A DNA stretch of 64,000 nucleotides, taken from assembly GCA_003996215.1 (NCBI GenBank), contig QJPP01000686.1, positions 1 through 64,000 of the forward strand. Reading direction: 5' to 3'. The translations under genes were made by a program, and so were the position numbers. Positions 19,163-31,059 of this stretch are shown here, in pieces. Below the pieces are notes generated by a model that saw nothing but the letters and a program-made list of their open reading frames with translations, was not told where the DNA came from and did no database searches. This DNA comes from Jaltomata sinuosa. Its lineage: Eukaryota > Streptophyta > Magnoliopsida > Solanales > Solanaceae. Position 1 is the stretch's first letter. Every line of letters begins with the position of its first letter.

Positions 19163-22158
19163 ATGTCTTGGTCATGTTCAAGATGCACATTCTTGAACCC
19201 TCCTTCACAAAAATCATCCTGCCAAATCTGCTCATCTAACCCACCATTATCAATCTCATCTGACCCATCAATTTCAGTCGGAAAACCCAAATGGCCATGT
19301 AAAGCTTGTACCTTTATGAATCCTTATCACAGTATAAGCTGTGAAATCTGTGGCACTAGGGTTTCAGCTTCTGGACTTGCTACACTTGAAACTGATGAAG
19401 ATGATGAGTTGAGTTCTTCTGTTGGTAATGTGTTCTTGCCTTTGAGGCCTTGTAACAAGGGGAGGGCTCCTATTAGGGTTGAAGATGATGTGAAGGAGTC
19501 TGTTAGGTTAAGATGCACAAATGCTGCAACCAAGAGGAAAAATAGGGAGGACCCAGTTGGGGTTGAACAAGATGAGGTTGATGCTATGGGCTATAGGGGT
19601 GTAAAGGCTGCTGCAACTAAAGCAGTTGTAGTATCGGGTATATTTGACTTCTTTCTTTTCAGTTCTGATTAATCGTCTATAGAATTTAGGACTGTTATGT
19701 TTCTACATGAATTAGCTGATAAAAGATATTCCTTTTTTGTTGGTTTTAGTGCATTTCTTGAGTATACACTAACTTTTTGGATATGTGGATATTGTGAGCT
19801 CCGTATTGATATGAAATGGGACCAAATGGATAAAAAGTATTCACACGGTTGACCCTAACTAGATTGAGGCTTAGTTAATTGATATGATATTTTGAACTCC
19901 TCTTTGAGTTCAGCCTGTTTGATCATTGATTTCTATTTTAACTACCGGTTCTTGCTGAGCGTGCTTCATGATATATTTGTTATAAATTTATGTATCAAGT
20001 TTAGTCTTCTGATCGAGAAGATCTGCAGTTCCCATCTTTCCCTTGTGTAACCCAAATTTTCTGGTTGATTGCTGGTCTTTTCAGTTATATGCCAAACTTT
20101 TTGCAGACAGACTAGTTCATGATCTTGTAGACTGGTTGGATCATGTAGAGAGATATAACCATGGGAACTTTTCTCCCAGGAAAAGGAAATATCATAAAAG
20201 TACTGTGTGGGGCGAAAGAGTGCCTTTTCTGGGATTTATGATGTTAGTTTGTCGGAAAAGGCTTAATTGTGGAGCTGTTTGTAAGTTTTTATGATGTTAA
20301 GCCTTTTGATGCTATTACATACTTTGTTTAGCTGAGGAATATCTAGATTTTGTGTTGGAAATCTTCACCTTTTAGATTAGTTAGTCTCTTGCTCCTTTAA
20401 CTTAGACGTAATGCTGCCTAATTTCTTTCCTTATTTATAAGTGCAATGATTTGTGTTGCAGATTCGATGGAACAGGAACCAGGCAAAACTTTCTCAACCA
20501 ATAAATCCAAAGTGTTGAAGATCTTGACCTACAATGTGTGGTTTGCAGATATAGAGATGCACAAGAGGATGAAAGCTCTAGGCGACCTTGTTGCGCTGCA
20601 TTCTCCAGATGTTATATGTTTTCAGGTTATCATCATTTATCTACATGTCAATATGCAAGAGAAACTATGCCTTGCATGAAAGTTACTGACTCTGTAATTT
20701 GTTGATGTATCACCTATTCAGGAGGTTACTCCAGAAATATACGACATTTTTCAGCACTCTGGTTGGTGGAAAATGTATTCTTGTTCAGTTTCAAATGTGA
20801 TGGAACTGACGAGAGGATACTTCTGCATGCAGGTGATTACTTAATACACCTTGAATACTTGGTATATTATGTGTATTCTGGAGGCCTATTATATGATGCT
20901 TTAGTTATGTTTTTTCTTTTTTCTTTGTGATCCTGATATATCTTCTATTATGTGCACTTGTTTTAAGCACTTCTATTGTGATCTAGAATTCTTGCAATGG
21001 TTAAGATAATTAGTTCCACGCTATACCCAGGGATACCTGAATTTTCAATTACTTACAACGGAGCTGTCCAGTTGACCTAGCCCATAGAAGTCTCTCTGTA
21101 GTACTCCCTCCGTCCCATATTAATTGAATTGTTGAGGCTTTTTTCATGGTTCAAAATAAGTGAATTGTTCAAATATCAAGATAATTATTGAATTTGTTTT
21201 CCATTTTTGCCCTTCCTTTAATGAAAGAGTATTTTATATTTTCTATGTACTTGCACTCTTTACAAAGTCATAATTATGATTTTACATTGAAATCACATTT
21301 CCAACAATGACTAACTCTACTTTTGAGAATAATGTGGAAATAATGAAAAGGGTAGTAATGGACAGTAATGCTCAAAATATGTCCTAGAAGAGTTTTTCTT
21401 AAGGGGTGTGCATTATCTCAACAATTCACTTAATATGGGACGGAGGGAGTAGTACTTAACATTTACTCATATCTGGAACATCTCAATAATTGCTCAACAT
21501 GAACCAATGCAGTTTTTTGAAAAAAGTTGGTCCATTTTATAGTTAAACTTGGTCTTTGACAAAAAAATTGCAGTTGAGCAAACTTGCAGTGAAATCCTAC
21601 AGTTGGAAGCCATTTAGCAATTCTATAATGGGAAGGGAACTCTGTATTGCTGAGATTGAAGTTCAGAAAGATATGACCTTGGTCGTTGCTACCAGCCATC
21701 TTGAGAGTCCCAGCCCTGGGCCACCCAAGTGGGATCAAATGTACAGCAAGGAACGTGTGGAGCAAGCCAAGGAAGCTGTGGAGCTACTTGAGAGAAAACG
21801 GAATGTAGTCTTTTGTGGTGATATGAATTGGGATGACAAATTGGATGGTCAATTTCCTCTACCTAATGGATGGATTGATGCTTGGGGAAACATGAAGCCC
21901 GAAGAAATCGGATGGACATATGACACCAAGTCGAACAAAATGTTAAGCGCCAACAGGACATTGCAGAAACGATTGGACAGGTTTGTTTGCAAGCTGCAAG
22001 ATTTCTGTATAAGTGATATTAAGATGATTGGGAAGGATGCAATTCCAAATCTCACCTATGTCAAGGAGAAGAAAGCTAAGAGTGAAGTTAAGAGACTGAC
22101 ACTACCTGTTTTGCCTAGTGATCATTATGGTCTACTTTTGGAGATCTCTCCTCAGTAG
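19163..22158 (+). CDS. TDP2: Tyrosyl-DNA phosphodiesterase 2 with N-terminal RanBP2 zinc fingers, 4 exons
   Basis: Exons 19163-19637, 20462-20625, 20722-20832 and 21574-22158 join in frame with GT-AG introns to 444 codons. Residues about 3-25 and 43-64 are two RanBP2-type zinc fingers (CX2CX10CX2C), which typically bind RNA, ubiquitin or proteins. The C-terminal half is an exonuclease-endonuclease-phosphatase domain: TYNVWF (motif 1), EVTP with the metal-binding Glu at the start of exon 3, SHLESP, GDMNWDD and PSDHYGL with the catalytic His. TDP2 removes topoisomerase II peptides from 5' DNA ends in the nucleus. I chose the ATG at 19163 because the duplicate at 12001 shares it and the extra residues from the ATG at 19109 are flank sequence. 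All catalytic motifs are present, so the gene looks functional. Intron 3 carries a MITE. Confidence 0.92.
21104..21449. mobile_element. Stowaway MITE (346 bp) in TDP2 intron 3
   Basis: It has long inverted ends: CTCCCTCCGTCCCATATTAA on the left and its complement with CGGAGGGAG on the right, about 35 bp with one or two differences. A TA target duplication flanks it (21102-21103 and 21450-21451). It sits about 120 bp before exon 4 and leaves the splice site intact. Confidence 0.93.
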
Positions 22159-22725
22159 TCCAAAGTTGAGAGATGTATTGCTTATTATCCTCTCCCCAGT
22201 ATAATCATACTTTTGCTGTGCAGATTTTGTCTATATGACCTGTAATCAACGTAAAAGGGTCTAAAAGCTTTTGCAGAGCACTTTTTTGGTGTACATTACT
22301 AGTGCTCGTGTTTGCACAGAGGATTCGGGATAAGATGCGAAGAATGAATTTCTATGCCTTGTAGGCTTCCTATGATATCAATATTCAGTTCTGTGCTGCA
22401 TTTTCCATTTGTTGGAACTTCTCTTGGGCTTTATTTACATCAACTTTTAGCCGTATAAACATGAAAGCGCGTCTCCACCCTGAGATTATTGCATAATTTT
22501 TTTAGTAATCTCAAATTCCAAATACGAGGAAAAGGAGGCGAAGAAGCAACAGAGGAGCCACCTTTTGTCTAAAGCGGATATAAGTTGAATAATTTTTAAA
22601 AAGTGGGTACAAGTTAAATGGGACGTGCTATGAAATTTTTACTGCAAAAATCCCCTATGAAGTTGGTGGCTCTCTTTCTATTACTGTACAAATAATGATT
22701 ATATTCTAGCGACTCTAAAAGTTGG
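22159..22725 (+). other. TDP2 3' untranslated region and flank
   Basis: Follows the TAG stop. AATCAACGTAAAAGG and similar AT-rich stretches are present but no clear single polyadenylation signal stands out. No other gene is visible. Confidence 0.4.
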
Positions 22726-23246
22726 GGGTGTTTGGTACGGAGAAAAACATTTTCTCTAAAAAAACAAACAACTTTCCTGCTTTTTATGTATAGAATAATT
22801 ATATTTTTGCCCTTCTATACCTCAAACAACTCTCCATGCTCATTTGCCTCTCAATTTCTATATTTTTTTCTTTTTTTCTCAATCCTTATTTTTTTTCTTT
22901 TCTCCTTTCAACTTCTATTTTCTTATTTTTCTCTTCTTTTTTTTGATTTTTAATTTTTCTTTTCTTTTTCTTTGATCATTTTTCTCAACCTTTTTTTTAT
23001 TTTTTTTTATGAGATGTTCTATAACTCTTGCTTTAGAGGAAAAACTTAATTTATGAGATACTTTATAACTCTTGCCTCTAAGGCAAGACTTAGCTCAAGG
23101 ATTTTCAAACAAATCCTCTTGAGTGTTTTGTTAGATTACATATAAATGCTCTTGAACTAACATATTTTTGCTTACTTATCAAAGGCTAGATTTCTAGAAA
23201 TAACATTTTTCATGGAAAATATTCTCCATCATACCAAACACACCCT
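22726..23246. mobile_element. Probable MITE with GGGTGTGTTTGGTA-type inverted ends
   Basis: The left end GGGTGTTTGGTACGGAGAAAA and right end TTCTCCATCATACCAAACACACCC are inverted copies with a few differences. The interior is T-rich with no coding. The superfamily is uncertain (hAT-like ends) and I could not fix the target duplication. Confidence 0.6.
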
Positions 23247-23682
23247 AAATATGGTTATTTCTCACATCTTTTTCCTCTGTTTTTCTTCTTTTGCACAAAT
23301 AATTAAGCTGTACACGTAATGACACCAGGATTATTGCACAAATAAATAAGGGTCATCAATAGTGCAGCACCCGATGAAGTTCCCAAGAGAAATATAAGAG
23401 AGGAGACCTGTGTTCACAACTAACAGAAGTCCTAATTTTTACTGGTGAAGGCATTAACAATAAGAAACTGACCTGTCTGTGGCAGGTTTACAACTTAAAC
23501 TAATACAACTTGCTGTACTAACAGTAGACACTATATATTAAACAAGAAGCCACTCCAGAGACTAATAACAATAGTATATTGATATCCAATGAATTTGATA
23601 TCATTAAATAGAAAATCTAAGATCAGTACTTTGACATATCCTTTCTTGTTTTAGGAAAAAGAGAAACATCCATGTTATAGTT
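23247..23682 (+). other. Upstream region of the receptor-kinase pseudogene
   Basis: AT-rich, no open frame. It may contain the former promoter of the gene that starts at 23683; no element could be assigned. Confidence 0.3.
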
Positions 23683-24594
23683 ATGAGCAGAAGTAGCAAT
23701 CTTCTCTTTGCCATTGCAGTTTTTGTTCTGCTTCATCCCAATACTTCATTGGGTGCTGTTCCCGACATTAACACTGATGAAGTTGCTCTTCTTGCCTTGA
23801 AATCTCACATTTCTTCTGATCCTAACAACATCTTAGCAAGCAACTGGTCTTCTTTCACCCCAGTTTGTAGCTGGATTGGCATCACTTGCAGCTGTCGCCA
23901 CCGTCGAGTCACAACTTTATACATTTCTAGCATGCAACTTCATGGTACCATTCCCCCACACCTTGGAAACTTCTCCTTTCTTGTTTCCCTCGATATCAGT
24001 AACAACACTTTCCATGGGGAGTTACCAGAAGAGTTGGCTCAATTGCAGAGGTTGAAACTGATTGATTGCTCGAGAAATAACTTCACTGGTGTCATACCAT
24101 CATTTTAAAGTTTGTTACTCAACCTTCGCTTTGTGTACCTCTCAAATAACCAATTTTCTGGAGAAATCCCATCTTCCCTTTCCAATCTAACAAAGCTGGA
24201 AGTGTTGAGAATGCAAAGAATTTTCTTGAAGGAGAGATCCCTCAAGAACTCGGTGATCTTCCTTACATGACCTTCTTAGACTTGCAAGGAAACCAGCTTG
24301 GTGGCTCTATACCACCATCAATCTTTAACATTACAACAATGCAAATCATTGCTCTTACCCGCAACAATCTTACAGGTAAGCTTCCAAAAGATATATGTGA
24401 CCATCTTCCAAACATGGAAGGGCTTTACATCTCAAGCAACTACCTGGATGGTGTTATTCCACCAAACTTAGAAAAATGCAGAAAAATACATATCTTGTCA
24501 TTGTCAGGCAATGAGTTTATTGGAACTGTACCAAGAAAGCTAGCCAACTTAACAGAACTTACAAAGTTATTTCTTGGAGCTCAACATTTGGAAG

Positions 24595-24690
24595 GTAATA
24601 TGATATTTCTCCACAAGAAAGGATGAAATTTTCCGCCCTTTTTTAAACTTCCAACTAAATTGGTACTTGTATATTTCCCTAAATTGACAG
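24595..24690 (+). other. Likely 96-bp intron inside the LRR coding region
   Basis: GTAATATG at 24595 and TTGACAG at 24690 bracket a segment with a TGA stop and no LRR pattern. Removing it joins HLEG to EMPEELGNL in perfect LRR register. This is either a real small intron or an insertion that behaves like one. Confidence 0.6.
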
Positions 24691-26446
24691 GAGAGATGCC
24701 AGAGGAGTTAGGTAATCTTGAGAAACTACAGGTGCTGGGATTAGCTCGAAATAAGTTTATTGGTTCTGTACCTGCAAGTATTTTCAACATGTCAGCATTG
24801 CAGATCCTAACTCTGGAAGGAAACAAGCTTTCAGGTCGTCTACCATTAGATTTAGGCCGTGGAATACCCAGCCTAGAAGAATTTTATTGTGGAATGAATA
24901 ATTTGAGTGGTTTTATCTCTGCTACTATCTCAAATTCTTCAAGACTCACAAGACTTGATCCCTCAAGCAACAGTTTCACAGGTTCTATTCCGGAATCAGT
25001 CGGTAACTTAGAATACCTTACGCTTCTGAACTTGCAGGAGAATAATTTTTACAGTGATTCAGCTTTAAACTTCCTTACATCTTTAACAAACTGTAGGGAA
25101 CTAATTGAACTGAATTTCTCTGAGAATCTTTTGGATGGGGTTTATCCTGCATCGGTTGGGAATTTCTCAGACTCCCTACAAATTTTTGATGGACACGGTT
25201 GTAAACTGAAGGGCACCATTCCTAAAGAAATTGGTAATCTTACTGGAGTGGCAAAGATGAGTTTGTTTAACAATGAGTTGACAGGATATATTCCAAAAAC
25301 TGTCCAAGGCATGCTGAACCTTCAAGAACTTTACCTACAAGGAAACAAGATAGAAGGAACAATATCAGATGCCATCTGCAATTTAAAGAATCTTGGTGCA
25401 TTGGACTTGTCAGAAAATCAGTTTTCTGGTTTGGTGCCACCATGCTTAGGGAATGTTACCAGTTTGAGGAATCTTTATCTAGCTTATAACAGACTGAGTT
25501 CAAGATTACCTGCAAGTTTGGGGAGCCTTCAAGACCTCGTAGAATTCAATGTTACATCCAATTTATTAAGTGGGAAAATTCCTCTGGAGATAGGAAATAT
25601 AAAGGTAGCATCACTCATTGATCTGTCAAAAAATAATATTTCTGGTAATATTCCTAGAACTATAGGGGGTCTAGAAAAATTGATCAAACTTTCTCTAGCA
25701 CAAAATAGACTATATGGGTCTATTCCTGATTCATTTGGAAAAATGTTGAGCTTAGAATTCTTGGATTTGAGCTATAATAATATTAGTGGTAATAGTCCCA
25801 AGTCATTAGACGCTCTTGTGTATCTCAAATACCTAAACATGTCATTCAATAATCTCAGCGGAGAGATTCCCACCGGTGGTCCTTTTGCAAATGTCACCAA
25901 TCAATCTTTCATGTCCAATGATGCACTCTGTGGTGATTCTAGATTTCAGGTGCCACCATGCTTCATCAAATATCCCAAGAGGTCAAAGAAGAAAAAGGCA
26001 ATCTTGGTCTTGTACGGCAGCAAAGATATTCAGTATGCAACTGGATGGCGCACTTAAATGTTTTGACACTGAATGTGCGGTACTTCGAAACCTTCGCCAT
26101 CGCAATCTGACCAAAGTCATCACCAGCTGCTCCAAACTTGATTTCAAAGCCCTAGTGCTGGAATACATGCCAAATGGGACACTTGATAAATGGTTATACT
26201 CTCACAACTTGTTCTTGGACTTACTGTAGAGATTGAATATAATGATAGATGTGGCTTCAGCATTAGACTATCTCCACAATGGCTTTTCAACACCTGTGGT
26301 GCATTGTGACTTGAAGCCAAACAATGTGTTTCTAGATCAAGAAATGGTTGGCCATGTTAGTGATTTTGGCATTGCAAAATTGTTGGATGCAGGAGAGGCT
26401 TTTGTTCACACAGGGACAATCGGGACCATTGGATACATTGCTCCAG

Positions 26447-26573
26447 GTACTAGAACTTTCTAAAGCTTCCTCATACCTTCTTTCCCCTATTTATATAGAC
26501 TGGAAATATCTGTGTTAGCATATTCCTTAATAACTAAAAAGCTTTCGCTGATCACATTTATCCATAATTGCAG
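26447..26573 (+). other. Conserved kinase-domain intron of the receptor-kinase pseudogene
   Basis: GTACTAGA donor and TAATTGCAG acceptor split the APE codon (CCA G / AG TAT), the position typical of LRR-XII kinases. Confidence 0.8.
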
Positions 26574-26929
26574 AGTATGGACAAGATGGAATAATATCCA
26601 TGAGCTGTGATGTTTACAGTTTTGACATCCTGATGATGGAAACGTTTACAAGAAGGAGACCAAGTGATGAAATATTTACTGGAGACTTGAGCGTACGATG
26701 TTGGGTTAGTGATTCTTTTCTAAGTGAAATTCATAAAGTGGTGGATGCTAATTTGGTACAACCAGGGGAAGAACAAATCGGCTTGAAGATGCAGTGTTTG
26801 TTATATATCATGGAATTAGCTTTGAGCTGCACGTCTGTGACACCTGATGCAAGAATTAGCATGGATGATGCTCTTTCAACACTTAAAAAGATTAGGCTTC
26901 AGTTTATTAGCAGTTGTACAAGTACTTGA

Positions 26930-27615
26930 TAAGTTCTTTCACTATGATTTTGTTAAGACAGCATGGCTTCATTTTTTTCCCAGCAATTATTAAGGGCAAC
27001 TTCTGTCTCTCCACAAATTGAGAATTCTTTGAATCATGGATTGTAGGAAGCAACTCATTTCCTGATTTCTGTAGTCTTGACGATATATGCAAGTCTAAAA
27101 TGAGGTAAGAGAAGAGAAGAAATTAATGTGAATAATAGCAGTATGACGTAAATAACAATCAAGATAATACATGATGACTGTAGTAATAGTCGCATAACAT
27201 CTGCAATCACACTACCTATCATGGCAAGAAAAGGAAAAAGAACAACGCAGTAAGTTATGGTGGGATTAGTTATGTTAGGATTAGTTATCCTGGTATTATC
27301 TCTTATTGACTGTTTGGTTTGTTGTACTAAAAATAATATTTATTGCATCCTTCCTAAGAATAAGGTGTTTGTTTACAAAAATACCCTCCACCTTATTTAG
27401 CTTTTTGTATATATATTTTTGTAGAACTTTAGTTATTCATTCTTAAAAATAAAGCCTCCATCTTATTTAGCTTAATTATTTTTGTGTATGCATTCTCATG
27501 ATTTTTCTTAGATGTGCGTAGCCATTCTCAAAGCAGTAAACTAGATAGCCCAAAAAAAAAAGCAATCATCATCGCAACCCATTTTCAGGTGATCTGCGAA
27601 GATCAATGTAGAAAT
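26930..27615. other. Flank of the receptor-kinase pseudogene, partly MITE-like
   Basis: About 27245-27330 has GGATTAGTTATCCTGGTATTA and GTTTGGTTTGTTG, which resemble parts of 29200-29320 in the other orientation or phase. This suggests that the LTR element at 27616 lies inside an older MITE. No gene is seen. Confidence 0.35.
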
Positions 27616-29055
27616 TGTTAGGATTTGCCCTGAATTTCCTAACTTATTTGGATTCTACACAATTGTGTTCTAATTCAAAAAGGTTTTCTTGACGGAAAAA
27701 GGTTTTCTTGGTGAACAAGAACTCTACAATATCTATCCTTTTTCTTGGAAGAGAAGTCTTGTAATTCTATAAATAGAAGACATGTTCTTCTCAAACCACA
27801 ACACAATAATATCCATGATGTAGTCATCAAAAGAGTCTTGTTTAGGGGGGAGATTTTCTCTCAGTAGTTTTTATGCCTTTTAATATTAGTTTTTCATATG
27901 TAGGCCAATTGGCCAAATCATATCGAATAATATGCTTTTTAGTATAGTTTTATGTGTCGTCTAATTTATCGCCTTGATGGTTTGCAATTATAAGCTTCCG
28001 CATGACGCCCTCTCGATTTCGATCCCAACAAGTGGTATCAGAGCCTGACAATCTAATGGGTTCAACGATCCAACGATCCAACGATTCAATGGATTCAATG
28101 AGTCAATGGTCCAATAGTTCATGGAGATTGAAAACAGGTTCAAGGCGAGTTCAAATCAAGTTGCAACCAATTTGATGATAATGAAGGTTTTTTGTCAAAA
28201 AATAAAAATAAAATAGTCTGAAGTACTATGTGTGGAGAGAGAAAAAAAATCAATTATATTTCAACAACCCTGCTGCTGATCCATCTTTAAAAATCAAAAT
28301 CAATTTTCAACCCATGCTTACTTTAACGCATGGACTCCAACTTTCAACTCTTGCTAACTTTTAAGGCTTGAGCTCCTTTCAACTCATGCATATATACCTT
28401 TAACGCATGAGCTCCACTTTTAACCTGTGCTTACTTTTAATGCACAAGGCCTCAATTTTCAACTCTGCTCACTTTTAACACAGGGCTTCAATATTATTAA
28501 CCCGTGCTTACTTTAATGCACAGGGCTTCATTTTTAACCCATATCAATTTTTAATCATGGTAAGCAGCAGTGATATATGAAGATTATGTGAAGAATGAAG
28601 ATCAAGATTATTTACCAGAAAATTCAGGCCAAGGGGAGATTTGTTAGGATTTGCCCTGAATTTCCTAACTTATTTGGATTCTACACAATTGTGTTCTAAT
28701 TCAAAAAGGTTTTCTTGACGGAAAAAGGTTTTCTTGGTGAACAAGACCTCTACAATATCTATCCTTTTTCTTGGAAGAGAAGTCTTGTAATTCTATAAAT
28801 AGAAGACATGTTCTTCTCAAACCACAACACAATAATATCCATGATGTAGTCATCAAAAGAGTCTTGTTTAGGGGGAGATTTTCTCTCAGTAGTTTTTATG
28901 CCTTTTAATATTAGTTTTTCATATGTAGGCCAATTGGCCAAATCATATCGAATAATATGCTTTTTAGTATAGTTTTATGTGTCGTCTAATTTATCGCCTT
29001 GATGGTTTGCAATTATAAGCTTCCGCATGACGCCCTCTCGATTTCGATCCCAACA
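27616..29055 (+). mobile_element. Complete non-autonomous LTR retrotransposon (TRIM-like, 1440 bp)
   Basis: Two near-identical LTRs (27616-28030 and 28642-29055) begin TGTTAGG and end CCCAACA. The primer-binding site TGGTATCAGAGCC (28033-28045) follows the first, and a purine tract (AAGGGGAGATT, 28631-28641) precedes the second. The 5-bp target duplication GAAAT is perfect (27611-27615 and 29056-29060). The 611-bp interior has no gag or pol; it holds imperfect repeats around CCCATGCTTACTTTAACGC-like units. Size and content match TRIM or a small LARD-type element that needs proteins in trans. Near-identical LTRs indicate recent insertion. Confidence 0.95.
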
Positions 29056-29060
29056 GAAAT

Positions 29061-29375
29061 GACACCAGGTATCCAATTTTAGTGATGTTGTTCACAATAT
29101 CATAGATAGCAGTGGCAACAATAGAAGCGGAGAAAGCAAAGAGCATATACTTCTTTTTACAGAGTGGAGGGTAATTTTGTCATTTTAAGGTCTTTATCCC
29201 AAGATAAATTGTCCTGGTATTACTATACCACCAAAAGGGATGGATAACTTATCCTAGTACTAATTGTTAATCTCGGGATAAGTTATCCCGGACTTGGCAA
29301 CCAAACACTACATCAAAATTTTATCCCATCACTATTTATTTTTATCCCTCACACCAAACGACCCCAAAGAGTGAC
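29061..29375. mobile_element. MITE-like sequence, GGGATAAGTTATCCC family
   Basis: Contains the palindrome CGGGATAAGTTATCCCGG and ends CACACCAAACGACCCC, an end typical of a common Solanaceae MITE. Its left end is interrupted by the TRIM-like element or lies before 27616, so borders are uncertain. Confidence 0.45.
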
Positions 29376-30169
29376 ATTTACAAGTTTAAAATAACAATAA
29401 TAAATCTTTCGCTAAAGAATTAAGCTCTAAATATTCTAGGTTACCATGTATCAGGGAAGAAAAGAAAAGACAGCTGGAAATGATCTCCACCATGTTATTG
29501 GAGAGATTGGTGTTGCCAGAAAAGTTACTAGCTACTCAAAAGATCAGCTCCATTCCAACTCAATATGACGATGCACAGAGCTCCTTTAAATACTCCATCC
29601 GAAAAAGACTGCAAAGACATGCAAGAAATTAGATCTTGGCCATTAGATAGACAAAAGGATAGTAGTTTACATTTTTATATAGGTTTGGTAGGGAATAACA
29701 TGACGTGTTGTTATATCATTTTCCCAAAATACACTTCAGCAATGATTTCTCACACATTAACAGGTTGTGCAGTTCAAGATATTTTTCATTCTAGAATGGA
29801 ATCATTTGGTAGTATTTTCAGGCTGCTAAGGACTACTCAACATTTTGTTTATCTGCAGTATGAAAGAGATTTTTTTCTGTTTTATTTCTATTTGGGAGGA
29901 CAGTTGTGAATAGATGCATCAGTCTTTATTCTACTAAAAGACTGTTTCCTTTAATCCATAGGAAGCGGCAGTTGACAACAGCATCAGATTTAACACTACA
30001 ACCCTTAAAACAAAGATTGTGCTAAGAGAGAAACATACTCAAAAGACCTAGTCTTGTGTAGTTACATGGACCCAATGATATCAACTATAGACTCTACATC
30101 CTCTCCAAGGGCTTCTTTACACCAAAAGAGAAACAAAATCATACAACTCATCTTGATCTTCTGTTCAGA
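29376..30169. other. Intergenic DNA, no gene recognised
   Basis: The 114-codon frame at 29565-29909 (plus) has no domain pattern and no neighbours to support it. It may be the 3' part of the LINE remnant that follows. Confidence 0.35.
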
Positions 30170-30490
30170 ATTAGCTCTATTTTCAAAGCATCTTGAATTT
30201 CTTTCCTTCCAAGTATAAGTTGGTACGATGCTCCACTATTCTTCTTCCTCAATAGATTCCACACTTTGCTGGTCAGTTTGCAATGTAAAAAGAGGTGACT
30301 GTTGTTGCAATCTCATTCACACACAAAAAGCATTTAGAACACAAGTAGTGATGAGTCAGGATAGCCTCTTTGACCACTATCTAACAGAAATATGCCACTT
30401 TAAATGGATTTTTCACCTTCAAGATGTGCTACCAGTTCCAGGGCACATTGTGTGGTTGTCCAGAGCTAGTTAAGATGCCATATGCTGACT
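30170..30490 (-). pseudogene. LINE ORF2 C-terminal remnant (zf-RVT-like)
   Basis: The minus strand reads, across frameshifts, a C-x2-C segment and TSFYIAN followed by AKCGIY, which match the CYLC...HLFLHC...W...L pattern of the zinc-binding domain at the end of plant LINE reverse transcriptases. Stops and frame changes are numerous. Tentative. Confidence 0.4.
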
Positions 30491-30593
30491 TCACAGTATA
30501 AACTCCTCCGCTTTTTCTTTCCTATACTATTCTATCCTCTTCTTCTACAGCACCTTTGAAACTATCCAGCAATTTGAATATTTCAATCACTCT

Positions 30594-30838
30594 TTTTTTT
30601 TTTATGATCGTGGTGTCCGGTCCAACTTTCACACACCTCAACTAAATCCACGGGATACCTGCCACCTCCCACCGACAACAGGTACCAGGTAGCTCTGTCT
30701 ACCAAGGCTAAAACAGATGGGAAGAATCACCTAGTTTTTTTGTCTCCACTGAGCATTGAACCTGAGACCTTATACCTCAGACCTCATGGTTCTTTAACCA
30801 CCGCATTGACCACTAGGCCTCACCCTTGAGTGCAAAAA
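30594..30838 (-). mobile_element. SINE (SolS-like) with 12-bp target duplication
   Basis: Read on the minus strand it has a tRNA-derived head with box A-like TGAGGCCTAGTGGTC and box B-like GGTTCAATGCTC, a body with CCTGGTACCTGTTGTCGG, and an A-rich tail. The repeats TTCAATCACTCT at 30582-30593 and 30839-30850 are identical. SINEs are transcribed by RNA polymerase III and move with LINE enzymes. Confidence 0.9.
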
Positions 30839-31059
30839 TTCAATCACTCTAGTAACCCACCAGTCATTGAGGAACTTTCTGAAAGTCACATTTCATCCCT
30901 GCAGACTCCATGTCTCAGCCACAGTATCTTAGGGTTGCTACACTAGACTGAAAATGTTTCTTTAATAGGTTCATTCCCAATCCAGTCATCATTCCAAAAA
31001 GAAGATTTGGTACCATTACCAACTTTGATGTTGACATTACTAAAAAGCTGGCCATAAAC

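Larger units (their letters stand above)
23683..26929 (+). pseudogene. LRR-XII receptor-like kinase pseudogene (lacks TM and kinase N-lobe)
   Basis: The start encodes a signal peptide, an LRRNT with CSWIGITC, and leucine-rich repeats of the LxxLxLxxNxLxGxIP type running to about 25890. The kinase C-lobe follows, with VVHCDLKPNNVFLD (a non-RD loop, cysteine before the catalytic Asp), SDFGIAK, and an intron that splits APE. Lesions: TAA at 24106; a frameshift near 24215; a frame change near 26000-26045, where the transmembrane helix, juxtamembrane segment, glycine loop and catalytic lysine are all missing; and TAG at 26227 inside the kinase. The family (FLS2/EFR/XA21-like, At3g47570-like) senses microbial or unknown ligands at the cell surface. 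The ectodomain part from 24267 to 26057 is nearly open, so a secreted LRR product cannot be excluded, but a working kinase can. Confidence 0.9.

Noticed and set aside
20043..20294. 83-codon frame within TDP2 intron 1
   Set aside because: Exons 1 and 2 join in frame without it and it has no nuclease or zinc-finger similarity; treated as intron sequence.
29565..29909. 114-codon frame considered as a host gene
   Set aside because: No start context, no domain, no splice partner; surrounded by transposon remains.
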